From Lactobacillaceae bacterium UBA5807 (GTDB taxonomy: Bacteria; Bacillota; Bacilli; Lactobacillales; Lactobacillaceae), in assembly GCA_002418005.1 (NCBI GenBank), contig DIDF01000098.1, positions 1 to 28,143 on the forward strand: a stretch of 28,143 nt of DNA. The letters are read 5' to 3'. The notes under the pieces were generated by a model, which saw only the letters and a program-made list of their open reading frames with translations, did no database searches and was not told where the DNA came from. This document shows, in pieces, positions 15,729 to 23,715 of the stretch (positions within the stretch are counted from its first letter, which is position 1; each line of letters opens with the position of its first letter). A program made the translations under genes and the position numbers.

Positions 15729-16907
15729 TTATTTATCAAATAGGTGTAACTTACCAATTCTTTGACAAGCTTCAGTGAATTTAGGCTCATCAATTAATAA
15801 ACCAACTCTTACGTACCCTTCACCGGCCTTACCAAACCCATCCCCGGGGGCAACAGCAACGGCCGCTTTATCCAGAAGTAATTCAAAGAATGATTCACTC
15901 GTATAACCTTTTGGCACTGGCATCCAAGCATAGAAGGACCCACCACCATGGTATGGTTCCCAGCCAATTGAACGAGCTGCCTTGAAAAAGTCATTCCTTC
16001 GTTTTTCATATAAAGCAACAAGTTTTCTAACAGTATGTTGATCACTATTTAAAGCGACAATGCCAGCTTTTTGAATTGCTGGAAAGACACTGACAAATAA
16101 ATGATCTTGAATTAAATTAATTGCTTCAATCATGTCAGCATTTCCAGCAACAAAGCCTATTCGCCAACCAGCCATATTGTAAGACTTGGAAAATGTGTTA
16201 AATTCGATTCCAACATCCTTAGCTCCGGGAGTCTGCAAAAAGCTAACAGGTTTTTTACCGTCAAAACCAATTGCACCATAAGCAAAGTCTTGCACGATTC
16301 CAATATCATTTTTCTTGGCAAATTCCACTGTCTTTTGATAAAACTCTGGCGTAGCAACGGCTCCAGTAGGGTTATTAGGATAATTGAGGTACAAAAGTTT
16401 TGCCCGTTTAACAACGTCATCAGCCAATTCCGAGTAATCTGGCAGGAAGTCATTTTTTTCTTTTAGAGTCATTAATTCAAGTTTAACTTGAGCTAAGGCA
16501 ACTCCTGAAAAGTAATCTGGATACCCAGGATCAGGCATCAATATAGTGTCTCCAGGGTTAAGAATTGAAAACGGCAATTCAACTAAACCAATTTTTGAAC
16601 CTCCCAGAATAGCAATTTCTTTTTCTGGGTCAAGATCAACACCATACTCACGCTTATAAAAGTTGGCAGCCGCTTTCTTTAATTCCGGGTCCCCTCGAAA
16701 TTGGGAATACTTATGATTAGCTGGATCAGCAGTGGCTTCTTGCATTGCTTTGACAATAAAGTCTGGTGTGGGCTGGTCAGGATTTCCTTGGCCCAAATTA
16801 ATAACATCCGCACCACTGGCAACTTTCTTATTAACCTTAGCCACTAAATTAGCGAAAAACTGTTTTGGTAAACCTTGCAAAACTTTTGATTCCTCAAAAT
16901 GCAACAT
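15729..16907 (-). CDS. mtnE: PLP aminotransferase, MtnE (YkrV)-like; 4-methylthio-2-oxobutanoate to methionine
   Basis: A 392-residue fold-type I aminotransferase. It has VINLGQGNPDQPTPDFIV at the start, YPNNPTGAVAT, and the PLP-binding lysine Lys241 in FSKSYNMAGWRIGF. The overall pattern (ESKVLQGLPKQFFANLV, PGYPDYFSGV, VAVAPGDGFG) resembles Bacillus MtnE, which transaminates 4-methylthio-2-oxobutanoate, the last step of methionine salvage. An aspartate or LL-diaminopimelate type aminotransferase is the alternative. Being the first gene behind a probable methionine T-box and ahead of metQNI supports methionine formation. AAAGAGGG lies upstream of the ATG with a rather long spacer. Confidence 0.75.
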   Translation of the reverse strand: MLHFEESKVLQGLPKQFFANLVAKVNKKVASGADVINLGQGNPDQPTPDFIVKAMQEATADPANHKYSQFRGDPELKKAAANFYKREYGVDLDPEKEIAILGGSKIGLVELPFSILNPGDTILMPDPGYPDYFSGVALAQVKLELMTLKEKNDFLPDYSELADDVVKRAKLLYLNYPNNPTGAVATPEFYQKTVEFAKKNDIGIVQDFAYGAIGFDGKKPVSFLQTPGAKDVGIEFNTFSKSYNMAGWRIGFVAGNADMIEAINLIQDHLFVSVFPAIQKAGIVALNSDQHTVRKLVALYEKRRNDFFKAARSIGWEPYHGGGSFYAWMPVPKGYTSESFFELLLDKAAVAVAPGDGFGKAGEGYVRVGLLIDEPKFTEACQRIGKLHLFDK

Positions 16908-16960
16908 TCTAAAATACCCTCTTTATCTTCAAATATTTTTAAGCAATAACTCTTGCTAGG

Positions 16961-17035
16961 TTAATGGATCATGAATGTGATTCCCCCAGCGTGAACATAT
17001 GGATAATATTTAATGAGTTCCACAAAAATTTTCAT
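16961..17035 (-). CDS. 24-codon micro-ORF between T-box terminator and aminotransferase gene
   Basis: ATG at 17035 follows a very strong AGGGGG at nine bases' distance and opens a 24-codon frame (MKIFVELIKYYPYVHAGG...) ending TAA at 16961. It lies wholly between the T-box terminator and the first large gene, so it would be translated only on read-through. It could be a leader peptide, a small protein, or the stump of a lost amino-acid permease gene: the ELIKYYPYV string is like the N-terminus of polar amino-acid ABC permeases. Nothing downstream continues the frame. Confidence 0.5.
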   Translation of the reverse strand: MKIFVELIKYYPYVHAGGITFMIH

Positions 17036-17069
17036 ATTTAATTTCCCCCTAAAAATAAAGAATCAAAAA

Positions 17070-17343
17070 AAACGCCCCTGTACATAAAATGTACAAGGAC
17101 GAATTAAAACTCCGCGGTACCACCCGTATTTACAATCAAAACGATTGCCTCATTCATTCTTTGAAAGATAACTTCCAAAAAAGACGGGCTAAATAACGGT
17201 GCCGTCCGTAAGCGTAGCTTCCACCCGCTTATTAATATGAGCTCATCTTCACAAATCTTTAAACTATGCACTTACACCAAACGTACACTCTCTAAAAGTT
17301 AAAAGACAGTTACTCTTCTCATAAATTTCTAATTTTCAAATTA
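17070..17343 (-). promoter_or_regulatory. T-box leader, specifier probably AUG (methionine)
   Basis: The minus strand holds the T-box sequence GGGTGGTACCGCGG (around 17112-17126), then a terminator with arms TTGTACAT/ATGTACAGG and eight T (17073-17100). Upstream is a stem I with the loop-E halves AGTA (near 17311) and GAA (near 17248), and the GA-rich AGAGAG stretch. After GAA the sequence is GATGAGCTC: with the usual one-base gap the specifier reads ATG; read without the gap it would be GAT (Asp). Uncharged tRNA would pair with UGGNACCGCG and prevent termination. Methionine-specific T-boxes are known in Lactobacillales and the metQNI genes downstream agree with that choice. Confidence 0.9.
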
Positions 17344-17349
17344 GTAATA

Positions 17350-17377
17350 ATTATAAATAGATAAATCAAAAAGTCAA
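17350..17377 (-). promoter_or_regulatory. Promoter of the T-box operon
   Basis: On the minus strand TTGACT (17372-17377) and TATAAT (17350-17355) are 16 bases apart, starting the leader near 17343. Confidence 0.75.
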
Positions 17378-17404
17378 ATGAAACTATTTCTAGAATCTAA
17401 ATTC

Positions 17405-17890
17405 TTAGGCTTTAGTTAGGGCTTCGGAGTTTATCCAAAATTTCTCAGAATTAATTTTGCCGATTCTTATCTGGTAAAAATCTGCTTGAGAAATTTTATT
17501 GTTAGCATCTTGGTAATAAACAGTTGCTTTTGAAGTTACATAAACATTTTTACCAACCTTATCATCAACAGAGCTCCAAGCAAACTTTTTGTTATGAGCA
17601 GAACCAGGAACTTTTTGATAAAGGCCCTCCGTTCGATACCCTTGGTTGAATACCGCGGAAAAATCAGCGGGACTATAATTAATTTTTTTCACTTGGCTAG
17701 CGAAAAAATCTAACAGTTTAGGTGAATTAGTTCCCTGAGATTCAGTAATATCAATTGAATGGTCTGAGGCTTTGGAATAAGTGGTCGATGGCCGAATTGC
17801 CATTCCCATTTGACTAATAATAAAAAATCCCAGAATTAGAAAAACTGGCAACACTAAAAACAGAAAGGAACTTTTTAAAGTTGATTTCAT
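17405..17890 (-). CDS. Secreted or membrane-anchored protein of unknown function
   Basis: A 161-residue protein with a basic start and one hydrophobic helix (about residues 8-27, SFLFLVLPVFLILGFFIIS), then a soluble domain outside the cell. The rest contains DFFASQVKKINYSPADFS and KVGKNVYVTSKATVYYQD, a beta-rich pattern without a known motif. No cysteine lipobox is seen. AAAGGAG lies just upstream of the ATG. It stands alone between hisC and the T-box promoter; no clear terminator follows it. I do not recognise the family. Confidence 0.65.
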   Translation of the reverse strand: MKSTLKSSFLFLVLPVFLILGFFIISQMGMAIRPSTTYSKASDHSIDITESQGTNSPKLLDFFASQVKKINYSPADFSAVFNQGYRTEGLYQKVPGSAHNKKFAWSSVDDKVGKNVYVTSKATVYYQDANNKISQADFYQIRIGKINSEKFWINSEALTKA

Positions 17891-18009
17891 TCATAACTCC
17901 TTTAAAACAAACATTCTGTAACAATATGAATTTAATATTATCAGTAAAATGTAAATTTTTTGTGAAGAACACTTGAAAAAAATTAGTCACCTTGTTGATT
18001 CTTTGATAA

Positions 18010-19116
18010 TTATTTCAGTTCCGATCGAATTTGACCCATCAAAAATTCCATTTCATCTTTTAGACCAATTGTGATTCTAACCCAGTCAGGGTATCCCCAA
18101 GGAGTACCATCCCTGATTATTACACCTTTTTTCATTAAATCATCACAAAACTTGGTTGCGTTGTTATTGTTATCAGGAAGTTTAGCAAAAATAAAGTTAG
18201 CTTGAGAAGGAGCCACTTTAAATCCTAACTGAACAAGCTCATTTCCATATTTAAATCGATCATCTTGAATTTGTTTGCGAACAGATGCGGACTGTTCTTG
18301 ATCTTCATTAAGCGAAGTAATTGCGCCAAAAAGTGCGGTTCGATTAGAATTAAAAGGTTCTGTAGCAGTGTCGTAGCCCTGAATAATTGGCTGATCGGCA
18401 ATCAAATATCCCAAACGTGAGCCAGCAAGTCCAAAGAATTTAGAGAAGGTGCGAATTAGGACAATTGGCTTTTTACCAATAAATTGCTTAAAATCTGGCA
18501 CTTTATCTTTTTCAGTAAAATCAACATAAGCTTCATCGATTACCACAACAACCCGGTCTGGCAAACTTTGGATAAATGCCGTTAATTGATCCTTGTCAGT
18601 GACATTAGAGGTTGGGTTATTTGGATTGCAGATCCAAATTAACTTGGTTTTGTCATTTATATGCGCAGAAAATGAGTTTAAATCATACTGAAAATCCTCT
18701 TTCAAAGGAATTTCAATAACTTTAGCACCCATCAGCTTTGAAACTTCGCGGTACAAACGATAGGACTGTTTGGCAATCAAAACTTCGTCGCCAGAATTTA
18801 AAAACTCTTTTGCAACGGTTTCAATGATATTGCCAGCACCAGTCCCTAACCCAACATTACCTTCCTTTAAACCCTCTCGTTTAGCAATTAATTGCTTCAT
18901 TTCGATAAAATCGCCTTCTGGATAACGGTTTAAAAGCGGAATAGTATCCTTCATAACCCGCGTTGCGTTTTTATATGGAGCATAAGGATTCTCATTTGAA
19001 CCAAGCTTAACAACTTTATCCAAATGATATTTCTTCTTGATTTCATCCTCAGTTGCACCCCCAATGTACGGTTGAACATTTTTTAATTCGGTTCGAAAAA
19101 TTTTAGAATAGTCCAT
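18010..19116 (-). CDS. hisC: Histidinol-phosphate aminotransferase-like PLP enzyme (orphan)
   Basis: A 368-residue fold-type I aminotransferase with VKLGSNENPYAPY near the start, WICNPNNPTSN, VVVIDEAYVDFTE, the PLP lysine Lys226 in RTFSKFFGLAGSRLGY and the C-terminal VIIRDGTPWGYPDWVRITIG. These are HisC-family blocks. HisC transaminates imidazole acetol phosphate with glutamate, and many lactic acid bacteria use the same family for aromatic amino acids. No other his gene is present here, so an aromatic or broad-range role is possible. AGGAGGA lies six bases before the ATG. Confidence 0.8.
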   Translation of the reverse strand: MDYSKIFRTELKNVQPYIGGATEDEIKKKYHLDKVVKLGSNENPYAPYKNATRVMKDTIPLLNRYPEGDFIEMKQLIAKREGLKEGNVGLGTGAGNIIETVAKEFLNSGDEVLIAKQSYRLYREVSKLMGAKVIEIPLKEDFQYDLNSFSAHINDKTKLIWICNPNNPTSNVTDKDQLTAFIQSLPDRVVVVIDEAYVDFTEKDKVPDFKQFIGKKPIVLIRTFSKFFGLAGSRLGYLIADQPIIQGYDTATEPFNSNRTALFGAITSLNEDQEQSASVRKQIQDDRFKYGNELVQLGFKVAPSQANFIFAKLPDNNNNATKFCDDLMKKGVIIRDGTPWGYPDWVRITIGLKDEMEFLMGQIRSELK

Positions 19117-19150
19117 TTTTCTTCCTCCTAACTTGCTTGGGAAAACTTCA

Positions 19151-19159
19151 CTTATATCA
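19151..19159 (-). promoter_or_regulatory. Extended -10 promoter of hisC
   Basis: The minus strand reads TGATATAAG about 35 bases upstream of the hisC start; no good -35. Confidence 0.45.
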
Positions 19160-19179
19160 AGTTTACATCGGGAAAAATG

Positions 19180-19195
19180 GATATTAAAGAATATC
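19180..19195. terminator. AT-rich palindrome, possible weak terminator of the DUF4931 gene
   Basis: GATATT-aaag-AATATC is a perfect 6-4-6 inverted repeat 12 bases past the DUF4931 stop; on the minus strand it is followed by CATTTTTCC. The stem is weak, so it may equally be an operator of hisC. Confidence 0.35.
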
Positions 19196-19206
19196 GGTTT
19201 ATCAAA

Positions 19207-19986
19207 CTATTGGATCGAGCTCAGTAGTTTTGAAAGATCGCCAGCAATCCTGTCCAACCATTTTTCATCATGAACTTGGGGAATTTTATAGCCAACAAAA
19301 TAAGGCGAAGTTGGAAAGCGGGGAACTATTTTACAGTAAATTCCATCATCCATCTGATAAAAGAAAAGATTGTAAGAATGACACCGGCCATTGTTATAAT
19401 CATTTAATACATAATAAATGATTTTTTGGACTGCATCGGCCAAGAACTTAACCGCGGAAATACTTGAAATTCTAACGTTTACTTCAAGAAAACCAATAAT
19501 TGGCTGGGTTGAAATATTAATTGAAACATCTTCATTTTCAAAGCAAATTTTCCCATTTAGGTTTTCATGTTTGATGTTTTGATAAACATCATAATTATCT
19601 AAACCAACTATTTGAAAATGAGGATGAGCAAGACTACCCCCAGATTGTGGGCCAAAATTCTTATACATGATTACGCTGCGATACTTCCCTGAATTAATCA
19701 GCCGCTGCCAACAATTAAAAGCAAAACTAAATACTTGCCGGTTCTGTTCGACTGAATATACAGAGGGACCCCCATTATGATTGCTGGATTCAATTAACAC
19801 CGTTTGAAAAGTGTCTTCCAATGTTCTAAATTTATTGACCAACCAAATTCGGTCTTCTTGTTGATCAATAATGTTTTGCAAATTTTTGACATCACAAAAT
19901 GGACAATAGCTGTCTTTATGGATAATATTTTCTGGCTTTCCTTTAGCAGCTTGATGTTTGAAAACTAATGGTTGGTTTTTTATCAT
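19207..19986 (-). CDS. DUF4931 protein (GalT/HIT-like)
   Basis: A 259-residue protein with an N-terminal zinc-type CPFC (Cys28, Cys31), LVNKFRTLEDTFQTVLIES (50-68) and GPQSGGSLAHPHFQIVG (112-128). The HPHFQ at 121-125 corresponds to the HxHxQ nucleotide-transfer motif of the galactose-1-phosphate uridylyltransferase branch of the HIT superfamily. That suggests a nucleotidyl transferase or hydrolase acting on a nucleoside phosphate or sugar nucleotide; the substrate is unknown. GGTGA precedes the ATG, and an extended -10 (TGCTAGAAT, 20022-20030) lies upstream. It is divergent from the PEP carboxylase gene. Confidence 0.78.
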   Translation of the reverse strand: MIKNQPLVFKHQAAKGKPENIIHKDSYCPFCDVKNLQNIIDQQEDRIWLVNKFRTLEDTFQTVLIESSNHNGGPSVYSVEQNRQVFSFAFNCWQRLINSGKYRSVIMYKNFGPQSGGSLAHPHFQIVGLDNYDVYQNIKHENLNGKICFENEDVSINISTQPIIGFLEVNVRISSISAVKFLADAVQKIIYYVLNDYNNGRCHSYNLFFYQMDDGIYCKIVPRFPTSPYFVGYKIPQVHDEKWLDRIAGDLSKLLSSIQ

Positions 19987-20021
19987 TTTTATTCACCAAA
20001 TCTTTTTTTATTTTAATTTAA

Positions 20022-20030
20022 ATTCTAGCA
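20022..20030 (-). promoter_or_regulatory. Extended -10 promoter of the DUF4931 gene
   Basis: Minus strand TGCTAGAAT, about 40 bases upstream of the start; the -35 is poor. Confidence 0.45.
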
Positions 20031-20102
20031 TACTTATTAAATTTAATTTTTTCTAAACCGTGAAGCAACTGACTTAAAGCGGTTTATATCACTTTTTTAA
20101 AT

Positions 20103-20131
20103 TTTACAAGTGCCTTTTAAAGTTATACAAT
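20103..20131 (+). promoter_or_regulatory. Promoter of the PEP carboxylase gene
   Basis: TTTACA (20103-20108) and TACAAT (20126-20131) are 17 bases apart, each matching consensus at five of six positions. The transcript would start near 20138, giving a leader of about 54 bases that holds the inverted repeat GAATCT/AGATTC (20141-20166). Confidence 0.6.
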
Positions 20132-20191
20132 CTTGTCAATGAATCTAAGAGTACAAGTTAAGATTCAATGAGAAAAACTGGAGGTTTTATA

Positions 20192-21700
20192 GTGACAGAC
20201 AGAAAGATACCTAACATCATGGGCACCCAACATCCTGACAATGCCGGTGTACCTTTTTTCAAAAATCATCCAAACCCATTTATTTCTGCATTTAGAGAAA
20301 TTGATGAGGCTTACCAAAATTTCTCCGTGCTTGATGCGGATGAATACATGTGGGACTGGGAAGGAAAGCACGCCGATGCCTCAGTTATCGACCGACTGTA
20401 CTCCGAACATTATGATTACTTTAAGAAGCATCCCTTAGGAAAAGACAAATTCCTAACTTTCCGTTTTCCAAATATTTGGGAAGAAAAAGGATATAGTTTA
20501 ATGCAGGCTATGACTACCATCATGTCCGCCGAAGATTTTGCTTCGGATATTGGCTTACCAAGACCTTTAATTGAAGCTATTTTGCCAATGACTAGAACTG
20601 CAGACCAACTTATCGAAATGGAAGATAAGTTTGCCAGCTTAGCTCATTATAAATCAAAAGAATTTAGTACTGGGAAAGCAAATACTGATCACATCATGAT
20701 GATTCCTCTTTTTGAAGGTTTTCATCAACAACTTCACGCCCCAGAAATTCTTGAGAAATATGAAGAACTTTATAAAAAGCATTTTGGCAAAGAAGTACCA
20801 TACATGCGAGTATTCTTAGCAGGTTCTGATTCAGCTTTGTCTAATGGCTTTTTAAACAGCATTATCGGCAATAAATTAGCTCTTACCAAACTTGCTGAAT
20901 ATGAAGATAAGTCTGGGTTACCAATCTACCCAATCGCCGGAATGGGCAGCACAATATTCCGTGGTGGTTTATCCCCATTAATGCTTGACCGTTATTTGGA
21001 AGAATTTCCTGGCTTAAAGACTGCCACGATTCAATCAGCATTCAGGTATGATTACCCACTTGATGTGGTTGAGCCGGCAATCATGAAGCTTCGTGAGGGC
21101 CTTCAAAAGAGCAAATTTCAATTCATTCCTCAAGATGATCAGGATGCTTTGCTTGATATCGCGGAAAAAGCTGCAAAAGAATATCACGAAACTTTGGATC
21201 CACTCGTTAATGACATGCAACCTATTTTCGATTCATTCCCAAAGCGGCGTGATCGTCATCAACACGTTGGAATTATCGGTTACTCAAGAGATGTCGATGG
21301 CTATAAGATGCCAAGAGCTATTACGTTCACCGGTGCCTTTTATTCAGTTGGTTGTCCACCAGAATTTCTTGGAGCCGGCCGAATTTTAAAGAAGTTAAGT
21401 CAAAAAGAACTTAATGTATTATTCAAGTATTATCCCAACATTGAGCATGATTATAAACATGTTGGTGAATATGTTAGTGACCAAGCAATTGAAGCACTCA
21501 AAGCTAAAAATCCTGCTTGGAAGGCTGTTCAAGACGATATTAAAGACGTGGAAGATTTGTTTGAATTTAAATCCGGTCCAAAAGACGCAGATGAAGAAAA
21601 ACATGCAAACCTTGCCGCCGATATGGTTAAAATTTCAGACACTGATACCAAACGATTATTAATTGGTAGAATGGGCCTCTTAAGAAACTTCTTAGGATAA
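20192..21700 (+). CDS. ppcA: Phosphoenolpyruvate carboxylase, archaeal type
   Basis: About 502 residues from the GTG at 20192, beginning (M)TDRKIPNIMGTQHPDNAGVPFF, the hallmark start of the short archaeal-type PEP carboxylases (about 500 residues against about 900 in the bacterial type). An ATG at 20168 is in frame, but GGAGG lies seven bases before the GTG and the homologous start is there. The enzyme adds bicarbonate to PEP, giving oxaloacetate for aspartate and related needs. Further family blocks are YPIAGMGSTIFRGGLSP, TIQSAFRYDYP and GYSRDVDGYKMPRAITFTGA. This form is known in archaea and a few bacteria, including Leuconostoc and Oenococcus, which fits the suggested host. It is a single-gene unit with its own promoter and strong terminator. 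Confidence 0.93.
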   Translation: MTDRKIPNIMGTQHPDNAGVPFFKNHPNPFISAFREIDEAYQNFSVLDADEYMWDWEGKHADASVIDRLYSEHYDYFKKHPLGKDKFLTFRFPNIWEEKGYSLMQAMTTIMSAEDFASDIGLPRPLIEAILPMTRTADQLIEMEDKFASLAHYKSKEFSTGKANTDHIMMIPLFEGFHQQLHAPEILEKYEELYKKHFGKEVPYMRVFLAGSDSALSNGFLNSIIGNKLALTKLAEYEDKSGLPIYPIAGMGSTIFRGGLSPLMLDRYLEEFPGLKTATIQSAFRYDYPLDVVEPAIMKLREGLQKSKFQFIPQDDQDALLDIAEKAAKEYHETLDPLVNDMQPIFDSFPKRRDRHQHVGIIGYSRDVDGYKMPRAITFTGAFYSVGCPPEFLGAGRILKKLSQKELNVLFKYYPNIEHDYKHVGEYVSDQAIEALKAKNPAWKAVQDDIKDVEDLFEFKSGPKDADEEKHANLAADMVKISDTDTKRLLIGRMGLLRNFLG

Positions 21701-21739
21701 ATCACTTCAGACTTTCTAATTATTTCTTTTGAAGCAATA

Positions 21740-21779
21740 AAAAGCACGCAGTTAGCAAATTAGCTGACCGCGTGCTTTT
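21740..21779. terminator. Strong terminator after ppcA, symmetrical
   Basis: AAAAGCACGCAGTTAGC pairs along 17 positions with GCTGACCGCGTGCTTTT (two G-U pairs) around AAATTA. It can also serve the convergent YueI gene. Confidence 0.9.
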
Positions 21780-21841
21780 GTGTTCTTGTTCTTCCCATTT
21801 AGCCTAATAAATTTTAAATGGGTAAAATTTTGTCTGATTCA

Positions 21842-22228
21842 CTACAAAATAATTCTTTTTGCTAATTTTTCATTTGGTGATGCAATCACTATTCCAAAAT
21901 CATTCATGGTCACTCTTTGAACAATTCGCTTCCCGTTTTGAACCAAAATGGTAAAATCATAATCCAGTTCAATTGCCATTTTCATATACTGATCAATCAA
22001 CGATTGCGCCATTTTACCATTAATGTATAGTCGCAGATCTGGGTTATCTTGGAGAACCTTCTTAACAATTTGGGCGGTCTTTGTTAAATTCAGTTGCTTG
22101 ATAGTCAACGCTAGCGCAACTCGTTCACGGAAGTTACCTAAAAATTCTCTTTTTTCATCAGGTTTAATTTCAGGAGTTCCAAATGTGTGCCATTTTATAA
22201 AGTTTTGTGTTTTATCTTCATCACTCAT
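21842..22228 (-). CDS. yueI: YueI family protein (DUF1694)
   Basis: From ATG at 22228 the product is 128 residues; an in-frame earlier start at 22261 is rejected because AAAGGAAG lies just upstream of 22228 and the sequence MSDEDK is a natural start. The blocks TFGTPEIKPDEKREFLGNF, RERVALALT and LRLYINGKMA match the DUF1694/YueI family, which folds like a small pyridine-nucleotide or tRNA-release-type alpha/beta domain. Its biochemical role is not known to me. It is a monocistronic gene convergent with ppcA. Confidence 0.8.
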   Translation of the reverse strand: MSDEDKTQNFIKWHTFGTPEIKPDEKREFLGNFRERVALALTIKQLNLTKTAQIVKKVLQDNPDLRLYINGKMAQSLIDQYMKMAIELDYDFTILVQNGKRIVQRVTMNDFGIVIASPNEKLAKRIIL

Positions 22229-22308
22229 AAGCAACTTCCTTTCTGCTTGAAGTTTAAACAACCCGTATTATACTTCTTTTTTTGGTTATTTAAAATTTGA
22301 TTGTTTAT

Positions 22309-22350
22309 AAAAAAGCCTGGTTTGGTTACCCCAAATCAGACTTTTTATTT
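22309..22350. terminator. Terminator after the L,D-transpeptidase gene
   Basis: AGCCTGGTTTGG (22314-22325), loop TTACC, CCAAATCAGACT (22331-22342), with T runs on both outer sides, so it can act on either strand. It lies directly past the stop at 22351. Confidence 0.85.
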
Positions 22351-23715
22351 TTAATAGTAAACAACAACAGGTTCAAATGTATAAGTGTATTTCCAAACAC
22401 TTGGCATCATCGAAGGCGGATTGTTTAAGCACCCATGAGAATTAAATTGTCCCCGATAAATTGGATTACCATAAACATAAGCTGGCTGCCATGGTGAATC
22501 ATGCATTCCAACACCACTTTCAGTAATTGGTTCCCAATAACTTACTTTAGAAGCATATTTACTGCCATCATCATTTTTGCCCCTTAAAACTGCATCTCTT
22601 TGTTTGTAAAGAATGTAGAAGGCTCCTTGAGGTGTCTTGTTACCTCCAGTTATAGTTCCTGACATAATCGGAATTACTTCTTTAAGATGGCCTTTATAAT
22701 AAACGTATTCCCGAAGTGTCCTTAAATCTTCTTCAACATAAGTATCACCAACATTGTTCTTCAAACCATAACCAGTTCCAGTGACGTATGGTTTCAGCGA
22801 GAGCGTCGACTTAGGCTCTTTTTCAAGTTGTTTAACAATTGCCTTAGAAAGTTTTGCCTGATTCATTGTCCAGCCATAGGTAGCACCGTTAATCTTAATA
22901 GTTTGGCCTGAGTGAGACTTAATTTTAAAGGACTTGCCTAAGGTATTATACTTAGCTGCCAACTGCTTAACTTGTTTGGCAACTAAATTATCTGAAAACG
23001 TGTAACTGCCATCATTATTGGAATGGCCGGTCTTCAAATAATCCTTACCCAAAAAGGTAAATGAACTATTAGGCATTTGTAAAACAAGCTTGTTCTTATC
23101 TATGGATTGCAAATGTTTCTTTTCAGCTGCAACCTGCTTGCTATTGGGACCACCAGCAATCTTTTTAACCCTTTTAACCGCAATAATAGTTTGCGTCTTG
23201 GCTTGTTTTTTAAAGTTAGCAACCATTTGCTGAGTATCTAAGGAATTGCCTTGAATCCCCTTTTTAACGGAGATCTTATCATTGTCTAAAATGACTTGAG
23301 CATCAATAGTAGGTGTTTTTTTGGCATTAATGGTTACTAATTGCTGTTTAAATTTTGGAAGTAAAGTTTTTAAACGATAATTAATTTCAGATTTCGAAAG
23401 AGTTGTTTCTGTCGTCAACTTCTTAGAAGTAAACATGCTCATTGAGCTTCTGGTAACAAATAATTTACCAACGTCCTTTTGGGTCAAAGTAACCTTGGAT
23501 CCTGGAACAATCAAATAATCTTTATCATTAGCTAAATCCCTGTTGTTAAGCTTTTTTGTTGCTTGAGCAACAGTTAGTCCTGAAACATTCACCCCATCAA
23601 TATCAGTTGCTTTGAATCTGTTCTGATAATATAAATGACTCCCCAGTAAAGCTGCACAAATAACTACTACCAATGCGATAATAGCAATTTTTACATAGGA
23701 TACTGGTTTATTCAT
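22351..23715 (-). CDS. L,D-transpeptidase (YkuD) with peptidoglycan-binding PG_binding_4 domains
   Basis: About 454 residues from ATG at 23715 (AGGGAAAGTGA just upstream; a GTG at 23748 is less likely). A signal-anchor helix at about 9-27 (KIAIIALVVVICAALLG) is followed by repeated PG_binding_4-like domains (VNVSGLTVAQATKKL and NGATYGWTMNQAKLSKAI regions) and a C-terminal YkuD domain from about 335. The catalytic signature is complete: His in GVGMHDSP and Ser-His-Gly-Cys in NSHGCLNN (Cys about residue 429). It forms 3-3 type or anchoring cross-links in the wall using L,D-bonds, resistant to most beta-lactams. A perfect 7-bp inverted repeat lies about 90 bases upstream. Confidence 0.88.
   Translation of the reverse strand: MNKPVSYVKIAIIALVVVICAALLGSHLYYQNRFKATDIDGVNVSGLTVAQATKKLNNRDLANDKDYLIVPGSKVTLTQKDVGKLFVTRSSMSMFTSKKLTTETTLSKSEINYRLKTLLPKFKQQLVTINAKKTPTIDAQVILDNDKISVKKGIQGNSLDTQQMVANFKKQAKTQTIIAVKRVKKIAGGPNSKQVAAEKKHLQSIDKNKLVLQMPNSSFTFLGKDYLKTGHSNNDGSYTFSDNLVAKQVKQLAAKYNTLGKSFKIKSHSGQTIKINGATYGWTMNQAKLSKAIVKQLEKEPKSTLSLKPYVTGTGYGLKNNVGDTYVEEDLRTLREYVYYKGHLKEVIPIMSGTITGGNKTPQGAFYILYKQRDAVLRGKNDDGSKYASKVSYWEPITESGVGMHDSPWQPAYVYGNPIYRGQFNSHGCLNNPPSMMPSVWKYTYTFEPVVVYY

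Noticed and set aside
20168..20191. ATG at 20168 as the start of PEP carboxylase
   Set aside because: It lies before the ribosome site, and the added eight residues are not part of the conserved N-terminus; GTG at 20192 is correctly spaced.
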